Assembly (NCBI GenBank): GCA_022822855.1
Contig: JAJDYG010000008.1
Span: 1-64,000, forward strand
Length of the DNA stretch: 64,000 nt
Direction of reading: 5' to 3'
Source: Dehalococcoidia bacterium
GTDB taxonomy: Bacteria > Chloroflexota > Dehalococcoidia > Bin125
Shown here in pieces: positions 27,028-35,525 of this stretch (position 1 is its first letter; each line of letters starts with the position of its first letter). The position numbers and the translations under genes are program-made. Under the pieces are notes generated by a model. The model did no database searches. It was not told the DNA's origin and worked only from the letters and a program-made list of their open reading frames with translations.

Positions 27028-28116
27028 ATGAGCTCGAAGCGAATCGCGGTGATTCCCGGGGACGGTATCGGCAAGGAAGTCGTGCCCGAAGGCATCCGAG
27101 TGCTCGAGGAGGCTGCAACGAGGTTTGAGATCGACCTCGCATTCGACTACTACGACTTCGCCTCCTGGGACTACTACGAGCGGCACGGGCAGATGCTGCC
27201 GGACGACTGGCAGGACCAGATCGGCGGACACGACGCGATCTTCTTCGGCGCGGTCGGCTGGCCCGAGAAGATTCCCGACCACATCTCACTCTGGGGATCG
27301 CTGCTGCAGTTCCGGCGCGAATTCGACCAGTACATCAACCTGCGGCCGGCGCGGCTGATGCCGGGCATCGTCGCGCCGGTCGTCAGGCGCGACGGCAGCC
27401 CGCGAGAGCCCGGCGAGATCGACATGTACATCGTGCGCGAGAACACCGAGGGTGAGTATTCGAGCATCGGCGGCCGGATCTTCTCCGGCACCGAGCGCGA
27501 GATGGTGATGCAGGAGACGGTGATGACCCGCATCGGCGTCGATCGAGTGCTGAAGTACGCGTTCGACCTGGCGCAATCGCGTCCGAAGCGACACCTGACC
27601 AGCGCGACGAAGTCGAACGGGATCGCGATCACGATGCCGTTCTGGGACGAACGGGTCGAGGAGATGTCCGTCAGCTATCCCGAGGTCGAGGTCGACAAGT
27701 TCCACATCGACATCTTGACCGCCCACTTCGTCCAACGGCCCGACTTCTTCGATGTCGTGGTCGCGAGCAACCTGTTCGGCGACATCCTCAGCGACCTGGG
27801 TCCGGCCTGCACCGGCACGATCGGGATCGCACCAAGCGCCAATCTCAATCCCGAGGGCGCATTTCCCTCGCTGTTCGAGCCGGTCCACGGTTCTGCGCCA
27901 GACATCGCCGGACAGGGCATCGCCAATCCGATCGGGCAGATCTGGTGCGGGGCGATGATGCTCGATTTCCTCGGCCACCGACACGCCCACGACGCGATTC
28001 TCGACGCCATCGAGACCGTCCTGGAGCCGGGCAGCGGCGCCCCGCGCACGCCCGACATCGGCGGCACGGCTGCGACCGTCGACCTCGGCGCAGCGGTCGC
28101 CGAGGCTCTCCGCTGA
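27028..28116 (+). CDS. ttuC: Tartrate / D-malate dehydrogenase (decarboxylating)
   Basis: A 362-aa member of the isocitrate/isopropylmalate dehydrogenase family. The start is RIAVIPGDGIGKEVVPEG. The tartrate-dehydrogenase branch marks SWDYYERHGQMLPDDW and HISLWGSLLQFRREFDQY are clear, as are IVRENTEGEYSSIGG and EPVHGSAPDIAGQGIANPIG. It oxidises tartrate, D-malate or similar beta-hydroxyacids with NAD. ATG 27028 has AAAGGA 9 bases upstream; GTG 27007 is an in-frame alternative with GGGGAAG before it. Confidence 0.88.
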   Translation: MSSKRIAVIPGDGIGKEVVPEGIRVLEEAATRFEIDLAFDYYDFASWDYYERHGQMLPDDWQDQIGGHDAIFFGAVGWPEKIPDHISLWGSLLQFRREFDQYINLRPARLMPGIVAPVVRRDGSPREPGEIDMYIVRENTEGEYSSIGGRIFSGTEREMVMQETVMTRIGVDRVLKYAFDLAQSRPKRHLTSATKSNGIAITMPFWDERVEEMSVSYPEVEVDKFHIDILTAHFVQRPDFFDVVVASNLFGDILSDLGPACTGTIGIAPSANLNPEGAFPSLFEPVHGSAPDIAGQGIANPIGQIWCGAMMLDFLGHRHAHDAILDAIETVLEPGSGAPRTPDIGGTAATVDLGAAVAEALR

Positions 28117-28131
28117 GGCGGTGGCGACCTC

Positions 28132-28866
28132 ATGGTTGATCGTCAATTCGCTGAGCCGATGCTCGCGGAGCTGTACGACGCGTTCGCCCGGGAGACCGGC
28201 GACTTCGAGTTCTACCTGCCGCTGCTGATGTCCGCGAGCAGCGTGCTCGACGTGGGCTGCGGTACCGGCGAGTTGCTGCGTCTGGCGCGAGAGGCGGGGC
28301 ACGGCGGAAGGCTCTGCGGACTCGATCCAGCCCCGGCGATGCTCGAGCAGGCGCGTCGCAAACGGACCGACGTCGAGTGGATTCTGGGCGACATCAGCTC
28401 GGTCGAATGGCGCGCTGACTTCGAACTCGTCGTCATGACCAGTCACGCGTTCCAGGTGCTCGTCGACGACGATGAGTTGCGAGACTCGCTGGCTGCGATC
28501 CGTTCGGCGCTCTCCACCGACGGGCGATTCGTCTTCGAGACGCGGAATCCACTCGCCCGGGCGTGGGAACGCTGGATCCCCGAACATGCCGTCGAGACGA
28601 TCCATCATGGCGAACCAGTCCGAATGGCGCACCAGGTGGAGGCGCCGGTCAGCGGGGAGCTCGTCTCGTTCACGACGACCTTCACGAGTCCGAAGTGGGA
28701 TCGGCCCGAATCCAGCCGAAGCACGCTGCGATTCCTCGGCGTCGACGAGTTGTCATCGTTTCTGTCGGCTGCTGGACTGGTAATCGAAGCACAGTTCGGC
28801 GACTGGGACGGACAGCCGTTGACAGGCGGCAGCCCCGAGATCATCACGGTCGCTCGCCGAGCCTGA
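28132..28866 (+). CDS. Class I SAM-dependent methyltransferase
   Basis: A 244-aa methyltransferase with motif I VLDVGCGTGELLRLA, the acidic ribose-binding residue in LCGLDPAPAML, and FELVVMTSHAFQVL as the post-motif strand. It begins 15 bases after the dehydrogenase stop, so it is probably in the same operon. The acceptor substrate is unknown; UbiE/Coq5-like and small-molecule types are both possible. Confidence 0.85.
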   Translation: MVDRQFAEPMLAELYDAFARETGDFEFYLPLLMSASSVLDVGCGTGELLRLAREAGHGGRLCGLDPAPAMLEQARRKRTDVEWILGDISSVEWRADFELVVMTSHAFQVLVDDDELRDSLAAIRSALSTDGRFVFETRNPLARAWERWIPEHAVETIHHGEPVRMAHQVEAPVSGELVSFTTTFTSPKWDRPESSRSTLRFLGVDELSSFLSAAGLVIEAQFGDWDGQPLTGGSPEIITVARRA

Positions 28867-28947
28867 ACGCAGCATTGAAATCGCAGGGCGTCAAATCTAC
28901 GCTCTCGGCACACTCGCACGACACAGCAGGAACAGGGATCCGTCCTC

Positions 28948-29730
28948 ATGGAACTTCAGGACATGAACGCCGTCGTGACCGGGGCGGGACGCGGGATCGG
29001 TCGTGCGATCGCGCTGGCTCTCGCCGGCGCTGGGGCCAGGGTGGCTGTGGCAGATATCGATTCGGAGATTGCCGACGATACGAGCGCGGCGATCCAGGAG
29101 ATGGACCGAGAGAGCATCTCGATTCGCGCCGATATGGGCAGCCTCACCGAGATTGACCGGATGATCGAAGAGGCCAGGGACGCCTTCGGGCGGATCGACG
29201 TGATTGTCAACAACGCCGGCGTGACCCGTTTCCTGGACGTGATGGAGGTCGAGGAGGCGGATTGGGACCGGATCCACCGGGTCAACGCGAAGGGTGTGTT
29301 CTTCTGCATGCAGCGCGCTGCGCGGGAAATGATCGACCAGGGCGGCGGCGGCCGGATCATCAACATCGCCTCGATCGCCGGCAAGGGTTACGCGGGGACG
29401 TCGAACGCGGCCTACGCGGCCAGCAAGGGCGCCGTCATCTCCATGACGATGATCGCCGCTCACCAGCTCGGCAAACACAACATCAACGTCAACGCCATCT
29501 GTCCCGGCGTGACCATGACCGACCTGTCAATCACCAATATGCGGCAGCGCGCCGAGAGGACGGGCGTGAGCATCGCCGATCTGGAGCAGTCCCGCGCCTC
29601 GCGGATTCCGATCGGGCGGGCCAACGATCCGGAGGACATCGCCGAGATGGCGGGATTCCTGGCCAGTCCGGGTGCGCGAAACATCACTGGCCAGGCGTTC
29701 AACGTCGACGGCGGCCTGGTGATGCATTAG
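28948..29730 (+). CDS. Short-chain dehydrogenase/reductase
   Basis: A 260-aa classical SDR with cofactor motif TGAGRGIGRAIA, NNAGVT, catalytic Ser in INIASIAGKG and Tyr/Lys in AAYAASKGA, and C-terminal ITGQAFNVDGG. It lies 81 bases downstream of the methyltransferase on the same strand. Likely an alcohol/sugar-alcohol dehydrogenase; substrate unknown. Confidence 0.9.
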   Translation: MELQDMNAVVTGAGRGIGRAIALALAGAGARVAVADIDSEIADDTSAAIQEMDRESISIRADMGSLTEIDRMIEEARDAFGRIDVIVNNAGVTRFLDVMEVEEADWDRIHRVNAKGVFFCMQRAAREMIDQGGGGRIINIASIAGKGYAGTSNAAYAASKGAVISMTMIAAHQLGKHNINVNAICPGVTMTDLSITNMRQRAERTGVSIADLEQSRASRIPIGRANDPEDIAEMAGFLASPGARNITGQAFNVDGGLVMH

Positions 29731-30306
29731 GGGGCTCGTGCGGCTAAGACCTGCTGACATCGGAGCGCGTCAGAGCCATCCGCCCGCGTCGCGTCCGTCG
29801 TCCCCGATACATCGCGGCCGCACTAAAGAACGTGCGTGCGAATACAATGGACGACAGCCGACACTGGATACCGGCTCAGGAGCGAATCATGAATCCCACC
29901 GACCGACCTGACATCACCTATCGATACCTGCCCGGACACCGACGATTCCCACCCTCATCTGACCTCAACCGGACAAAATCTGACCGGATCTGACCAAATC
30001 TGACATCGCCTGACATCACGAAGCGAGAATGCGCAGCCCACAGCGCCGGATGCGCAACATCGGCTGGACTTCGCGGCAAGTCTTCCCGCTCCGGCCCGGT
30101 TCGCCGCCTGATTGAGAGTCGGCGCAGGAGATAGAAGTGGATATGCGAACAGCCTGAGCGCCCGTACTCGCCCGGCGCGTTCCCAGCCCCCGACTCGTTC
30201 GGCGGCCGCTCCCTCCCTCGCGACCTGACGGCGCCAGATAGCGACCCGGGGATTGAGCGGATCCGCGAGTAAGTCGGAGACTGGACTCGCGTCTCTGCCT
30301 GGCGAG
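29731..30306 (+). repeat. Intergenic element C between convergent genes
   Basis: A 576-base gap between two convergent genes. It contains TACAAT (29843-29848), AGGAG before an ATG at 29889, a 34-codon frame, and then an A/C-rich repeat (29956-30020) of near-10-base units: ACAAAATCTGACC, GGATCTGACC, AAATCTGACA, TCGCCTGACA. The right part (30060-30306) is ordinary GC-rich sequence with GATATGCGAACAG at 30141; I see no gene there. Confidence 0.4.
29889..29993 (+). CDS. Possible 34-aa peptide in element C
   Basis: ATG 29889 is preceded by AGGAG at 7 bases and by TACAAT 41 bases upstream. The peptide starts MNPTDRPDITYRYLPG. The block DRPDITYRYL matches DKPGITQKYL in the peptide at 41875 in six of ten residues plus two Lys/Arg exchanges. 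The last third runs into the A/C-rich repeat. No known family recognised. It could instead be homologous non-coding DNA. Confidence 0.3.
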   Translation: MNPTDRPDITYRYLPGHRRFPPSSDLNRTKSDRI

Positions 30307-31764
30307 TCAGGCTCCGTTCGCCGACTCCTGCACGAGGGTCTCGGCCGCCGCGTCCTCGACGATCGTTCCCTTGAAGAAGTTCGGATTGTTGTGGGCGTAC
30401 AGACGGATCTGGTTGGTGTAGGCGAAGTCGCGGAAGTCCTCGGGGCTGATCACGCCGTTCTCGACTGGCTCGTACGCCTCGGCGACCGCCTCCGACATGT
30501 CGGGCACGTCCCAGTGACCGAGGTCGGTGCTCATGAAGGCGCGAATCTTGGCCCCGAACGGGTTGACCTTGTCGTCGAAGGCCCAAGCCGTGATCGGGTC
30601 GTCGGCCTCGCAACCGAAGTAGAACGAGGGCACGAAGCGGTCGTAGAAGTCCTCCGCCCGCTCGATGTTCATCTCGCTGAAGTTGTCGCGCAGACGCTCC
30701 TCGACATCGGGCGCGGTCATGCCCAGGGTGCGGGGCAGATCGTCCAGCTTGCCCTCGGTCAGCTCGCCGCCGTAGCGGCTGAACAGGTCCTGAGCGAGTT
30801 CGATATCGAGGTTGGCCGGATCGAGGTTGTGGAGCTGGTTCGGTCCGCGTTTCTCCCAGCGCGCGATGATGTCGGCGTAGATCCGCGCCCCGTGAGCGAC
30901 GCCGCCCTCGAGCAGCGCGACACGCAGTTCCGGGAAGCGGGTCGTGACGCCGCCCATCAGCAGCGACTTGCACAGCACCTCGCCCGCCGCTGCGAAATGC
31001 CCGATGTGGTTGTACATGTAGTTCGAGATCGAGGCGCGATCAATGAAACCCATCCCCGACGAGTGCGAGGCAACGGCAAAGCCAAGGTCGAGGCAGCGCT
31101 GCCAGAACGGGTCGTAGTCGTACTCGCTGTCGATCGCGAACGAGTCCAGCCAGGTCACCTGGTTCGCGAGCTCGGGGTACTTCTCGGCCACCGCCGGGAC
31201 CGGTCGCCGGACGAACGCGGGCATCTGCGCCACCTTGAGGCCCAGCGAGTGCGCGTGCTCCAGTTCGGCGATGCCTTCTTCGGGAGTATGCAGCGGGATC
31301 ACAGCCGCGACCGTCATCCGGTCCGAGTACCCGCCGTATTGTTCGGCCGTGAAGTTGTTGAAGGCGCGGCAGACGGCTTGACGCACTTCATCGTCCTGCA
31401 TGTGCGGGAAACCGAGGCCGATCGTTGGGTAGAGCACGACGAAATCCATGCCGACTTCGTCCATGCGCTCGTGCAGCAGGCTGGGCATCATCGCCGTGGC
31501 GCGGTCCAGCGTGTTCTCGGTCGGCAGCGCCCACCAGGGTGGGACGGTCACCCGCTCGGCCCGGCGTTCATCCCAGCTCATCGCCGCCCAGCGACGGCTG
31601 ACGCTGGAGTCGCGGTAGCGCTTGACGATCTCGGAGCCGCCCACGTCCTTGAGGTAATCGAAGAAGGTCGGCATGAATTCGACGATGTGCGAGTCGCCAT
31701 CGATGATCGGATGGTCGAGTTGGCCGCGGATGGCGGATGAGGGCGATTCGGTGGCGGTGGTCAT
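30307..31764 (-). CDS. Amidohydrolase 2 family metal-dependent hydrolase
   Basis: A 485-aa protein of the amidohydrolase_2 (PF04909-type, ACMSD-like) family. The start HPIIDGDSHIVEF carries the metal-binding D-x-H. ALLEGGVAHGARIYADIIARW, GCEADDPITAW and the catalytic-type Asp in STDLGHWDVPD follow. ATG 31764 has GGAG upstream. These enzymes are decarboxylases or hydrolases of small carboxylates. It is monocistronic here. Confidence 0.85.
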   Translation of the reverse strand: MTTATESPSSAIRGQLDHPIIDGDSHIVEFMPTFFDYLKDVGGSEIVKRYRDSSVSRRWAAMSWDERRAERVTVPPWWALPTENTLDRATAMMPSLLHERMDEVGMDFVVLYPTIGLGFPHMQDDEVRQAVCRAFNNFTAEQYGGYSDRMTVAAVIPLHTPEEGIAELEHAHSLGLKVAQMPAFVRRPVPAVAEKYPELANQVTWLDSFAIDSEYDYDPFWQRCLDLGFAVASHSSGMGFIDRASISNYMYNHIGHFAAAGEVLCKSLLMGGVTTRFPELRVALLEGGVAHGARIYADIIARWEKRGPNQLHNLDPANLDIELAQDLFSRYGGELTEGKLDDLPRTLGMTAPDVEERLRDNFSEMNIERAEDFYDRFVPSFYFGCEADDPITAWAFDDKVNPFGAKIRAFMSTDLGHWDVPDMSEAVAEAYEPVENGVISPEDFRDFAYTNQIRLYAHNNPNFFKGTIVEDAAAETLVQESANGA

Positions 31765-31845
31765 GTTCTGCTCTCCAGTCGGGATCGATGTCCCGACGAG
31801 GATAGGGATCCAACCGCCGCAACGTGAAATGGCGCACGCCCGTAG

Positions 31846-33192
31846 CTAGTCCAGAAGGGCGACCGGTCCGCCGGAACCCTCCAGGGCCTCTCGCATCCGT
31901 CGCCGCTCGATGGCCTCGACCCGCTTGGGGAAGCGGACGAACAGTGCCAGAGGCGCGATCGCGATCACGATGATGCCGAAGTAGAGCAAGGCGTCCTGCA
32001 TCGCGATGCCCTCAGCACGGAGCAGGAACCCGGCGGCCACCGCTCCGGCGTTGCCGCCCGCTCCAACAATCCCGGCCACAGCGCCCAGGGCCTTCTTGTT
32101 GATGAACGGGACCACGCCGAAGGTCGCGCCCTCGGACATCTGCACGCAGACGCTGAACACGATCAGCATCGGGATCGCGAGCAGCAGGACGTCCATCCGC
32201 GAGAAGGCGATCAGCGCGAGTCCTTCGAGCAGCAGGACCGCTCCCATGAAGAGAGTGCGGCCGCGCAGTCCGGAGCGAATGCCGAACTTGTCGGAGAGGA
32301 TGCCGCCCGTGGTTCGGGCGAAGATGTTCATCAGGCCGAAGAGGGAAGCGATCACGCCGGCGAGCACGATGTCGAGCCCGAAGCGGTCTTGGAAGTAGAG
32401 CGAGGCCATGCCGTTGATCGTCAGCTCGATGCCAAAGCAGGCGCCGTAGATCACGAACAGCATCCAGACGCGCGGGTCTCGTGAGGCCTTGGCAAATGCG
32501 CCCGGTTGGTTCTGCCGTGTGACTTTGCCCTGCGCCCGTAACTCCCTGAAGTCGCCTTCGGGCGCGTCCTGGGTAAACCGGTAGTAGACGATGCCCATCA
32601 GGAAGAGAGCGACGCCGGGAATCACCATGGCGACTCGCCAGCCGAGCGCGTCGTTGGCGACGAAAAAGAGGACGCCGGTCATCACTAGCGGCATGACGAG
32701 CTGCGTCACGCCGCCGCCGAGGTTGCCCCAGCCGGCAGTCGTTGCATTGGCCGTGCCGACCACATTGGGCGCGAACATCACCGACGTGTGGTACTGCGTG
32801 ATCACGAACGACGCACCGATTACGCCGATCAGCAGCCGGAAGATGACAAAGGTCTCGAAGTTCTGCGAGAGGCCGATCAGCATGACGGGAAGGGAGCCGA
32901 GGATCAGCAGTCCTGTGTACGTGCGTCGCGGTCCAACCCGGTCGAGGATCCAACCGATGGCGACGCGGGCGAAGATCGTGATGAAGACCGAAGCGATCAG
33001 CGATGTGAAGACCTGGGACTTGGTCAGGTCGAGGTCGTCGCGTACCTCGCCCAACAGAGGTGCGATTCCGAACCAGCCGAAGAAGCAGAGAAAGAACGCC
33101 AACCAGGTGAGATGGAAGGTGCGCATGTGCGGCGACGCGAAGCTCTTCAGGTTGATCGAGGTCGCTTTGCCGCCCAACTCATTCTGGTTCAA
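31846..33192 (-). CDS. narK: Nitrate/nitrite MFS transporter (NarK family)
   Basis: A 448-aa membrane protein with about 12 helices. Nitrate/nitrite porter marks are WLAFFLCFFGWFGIAPL in helix 1, ARVAIGWILDRVGPRRTY and the NNP-type Gly-rich TAGWGNLGGGV in helix 5. The start codon is TTG 33192 with GGAGGT 5 bases upstream. It is the last gene of the nirA-nasA-narK operon and imports nitrate for assimilation. It is separated from nasA by 175 bases, so it may also have its own promoter. Confidence 0.93.
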   Translation of the reverse strand: MNQNELGGKATSINLKSFASPHMRTFHLTWLAFFLCFFGWFGIAPLLGEVRDDLDLTKSQVFTSLIASVFITIFARVAIGWILDRVGPRRTYTGLLILGSLPVMLIGLSQNFETFVIFRLLIGVIGASFVITQYHTSVMFAPNVVGTANATTAGWGNLGGGVTQLVMPLVMTGVLFFVANDALGWRVAMVIPGVALFLMGIVYYRFTQDAPEGDFRELRAQGKVTRQNQPGAFAKASRDPRVWMLFVIYGACFGIELTINGMASLYFQDRFGLDIVLAGVIASLFGLMNIFARTTGGILSDKFGIRSGLRGRTLFMGAVLLLEGLALIAFSRMDVLLLAIPMLIVFSVCVQMSEGATFGVVPFINKKALGAVAGIVGAGGNAGAVAAGFLLRAEGIAMQDALLYFGIIVIAIAPLALFVRFPKRVEAIERRRMREALEGSGGPVALLD

Positions 33193-33367
33193 GCCGCACC
33201 TCCAACGTCGTCTGCTCAGGCCAACACCAACGACGCTACGCAGAACCAGTTACACGCTGATTGCGCCATGTTTCAGCGGAATGACACAGACGTTGCCACC
33301 AGGTGTCGCCGCGCGTTTCAGTGGGCTTGGTGTCAACTGGGCGACGCGAGACGGAACTTCGTTCGGG

Positions 33368-35518
33368 TCAGTCAGCGCCGATCGGCTCGACTCGGACCGC
33401 GGCGAACTTCAACTCAGGCTGCTTCGATCGGGGATCGACCGCTTCGCTGGCCGAAGAGTTCGAAGATCCGTCGTCGGACCACAACGATCCCCAGTGGAAC
33501 GGGGCGAAGACCGAGCCGGCCCTGATCGACTCACTGACCCGCGCAGTCGACTCGAAGGCCCCTCTTCGGGAGACGATCCGCACGCGGTCGCGATCTCCGA
33601 TTCCGAGGCCGATCGCGTCGGACGGATTGATTTCCAGGAACGGCTGCTTCTCCGACTTGAGCAGCTTGGCCGATCGGCCCGTGCGTGTCATCGTGTGCCA
33701 TTGATCCTTGACGCGACCGGTGATCAGCGCATAGGGATACTCGTCGGTGACGGAATCGGCGGGCGGCGTCCATTGCGGCACGTGCATCCGCGCCCGGCCG
33801 TCGTCGGTGTGGAAGCGGCCATCCTCGAACAGGCGGCGGCCGTCCTGCGGCGGACCTGACCGCGCGGTCGACGGGTACGGCCACTGGATACCGGCGCGGT
33901 GCTGCGCCAGCAATGGATAGGAGATTCCGGTGATATCCATGTCGCGGCCGCGAGACAGGTCGCGGTACTCGTAGAAGATCTCCTCCAGCCCGTCGTATTG
34001 GAACGCATCGCCGTAGCCCAGCGCCTGAGCCATTCGACAGATGATCTGCCAGTCGGGCAGCGCCTCCCCGGGAGGCCGCGAGACCTGTTCGAGCAGGCAA
34101 ATGCGGCGCTCGGAGTTGGTCATCGTCCCGCCACGCTCCGACCACTGCGCGGCCGGCAACAGGACATCGGCCAACTGACCCGTCTCCGTCGGGTAGTAGG
34201 CATCCTGGACGATCACGGTCTCGGCGCGTGCGAATGCCGCCCGGACTCGTTCGCTGTTGGGCAGCGACGCCACCGGGTTGGTCGCAGCCACCCAGACCAC
34301 CTTGATCCCGCCCCGCTCCAGCCGCTCGATCATCTCGATCGCGGTCACGCCCGGACGGTCGGAGATTGAGCCTGGCGGAATCCCCCAGGCGCGCTCGACC
34401 TCTGCCCGGTGCACGGGGTTCGCGACGAGCCGATGTCCCGGCAGGGTCGTGGCGAGGCCGCCCTGCTCTCGACCGCCCATGGCATTGGGTTGGCCGGTGA
34501 GCGACATGGGCCCGGCGCCCGGCTTGCCGATATTGCCCGTCGCGAGCGAAAGGTTGATCAGGGCGAGGTTCTTATCGACTCCCGAGCTCGACTGGTTGGC
34601 GCCCATCGTCCAGAAGGTCAGCATCGGTCCGTTGTTGGCGATCGTCCGCGCGGCCTCGAGAATGTCGACGGCGTCCAGCCCCGTCACCTCGACCGCTCGC
34701 TCCGCCGACCGGCCCTGCAACGACTCGGCGACCTGGTCCCAGCCGGTCGTGTGCTCCGCCAGATATGCCTCGTCCAGCCCACCGGCCAGGCGAATCTCGA
34801 AGAGCAGGGATTGCAGGAGGGCGACGTCCGTTCCGGGCCGGAGAGCAAGATGCAGGTCGGCGATCTCCGTCGTCCGCGTTGCCCGAGGATCGACGACGAT
34901 CACCTTGACCCGGTCATTCGCGGCCCGTTTTCTGGCGCGAATTCGCTCGAACAGGATCGGGTGGCAGGCCTCCATGTTGGCCCCGACAATCAGGAACGTG
35001 TTGGCCTGCTCGATGTCGGCGTAACTGGCAGGCGGCGCGTCGGCGCCGAAGGTCATGTTGTACGCCGTCACGGCCGAGGCCATGCAGAGCCTCGAGTTGG
35101 TGTCCTGGTTGTTCGTGCCGATGTACCCCTTGGCCAGCTTGCCGAACAGGTAGTAATCCTCGGTCACGAGCTGTCCCGAGCCGTACATCATCACGCTGTC
35201 CGGGCCGTGCTCATCGACGGCCCGCCGGATCGCTCCCGCCGCTCGATCAATCGCCTCCTCCCAAGACGATCTGCGAATCACGCCCCCTTTCGAGTCCCGG
35301 ACATGCGGATACAGCAGCCTCGCCTCCTCGACGAAGATGTCGGGCAGCAGCGCCCCCTTGGCGCACAACTTGCCCCGATTGACCGGATGATCCTCGTCGC
35401 CGCGCACAGCCGACACGACCCCATTGCGCGTCTGCACCTTTACCCCGCAGCCGACGCCGCAGTAACAGCAGATCGAGCGCTTCCAGCCGTCGCGACGAAG
35501 CAGGGAGCGTCGAGCCAT
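33368..35518 (-). CDS. nasA: Assimilatory nitrate reductase, catalytic subunit
   Basis: A 716-aa molybdopterin (bis-MGD) oxidoreductase reducing nitrate to nitrite. The N-terminal [4Fe-4S] site is C17-x2-C20-x3-C24...C52 (CCYCGVGCGVKV and GKLCAKG). Moco-binding marks are NQDTNSRLCMAS and TFWTMGANQSSSGVDKN. The C-terminal molydopterin dinucleotide domain has LITGRVKDQWHTMTRTG. Length and lack of a C-terminal FeS or flavin extension fit the ferredoxin-dependent NarB type. It has no Tat signal. It starts 7 bases after nirA. Confidence 0.93.
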   Translation of the reverse strand: MARRSLLRRDGWKRSICCYCGVGCGVKVQTRNGVVSAVRGDEDHPVNRGKLCAKGALLPDIFVEEARLLYPHVRDSKGGVIRRSSWEEAIDRAAGAIRRAVDEHGPDSVMMYGSGQLVTEDYYLFGKLAKGYIGTNNQDTNSRLCMASAVTAYNMTFGADAPPASYADIEQANTFLIVGANMEACHPILFERIRARKRAANDRVKVIVVDPRATRTTEIADLHLALRPGTDVALLQSLLFEIRLAGGLDEAYLAEHTTGWDQVAESLQGRSAERAVEVTGLDAVDILEAARTIANNGPMLTFWTMGANQSSSGVDKNLALINLSLATGNIGKPGAGPMSLTGQPNAMGGREQGGLATTLPGHRLVANPVHRAEVERAWGIPPGSISDRPGVTAIEMIERLERGGIKVVWVAATNPVASLPNSERVRAAFARAETVIVQDAYYPTETGQLADVLLPAAQWSERGGTMTNSERRICLLEQVSRPPGEALPDWQIICRMAQALGYGDAFQYDGLEEIFYEYRDLSRGRDMDITGISYPLLAQHRAGIQWPYPSTARSGPPQDGRRLFEDGRFHTDDGRARMHVPQWTPPADSVTDEYPYALITGRVKDQWHTMTRTGRSAKLLKSEKQPFLEINPSDAIGLGIGDRDRVRIVSRRGAFESTARVSESIRAGSVFAPFHWGSLWSDDGSSNSSASEAVDPRSKQPELKFAAVRVEPIGAD

Positions 35519-35525
35519 CCCGGAC

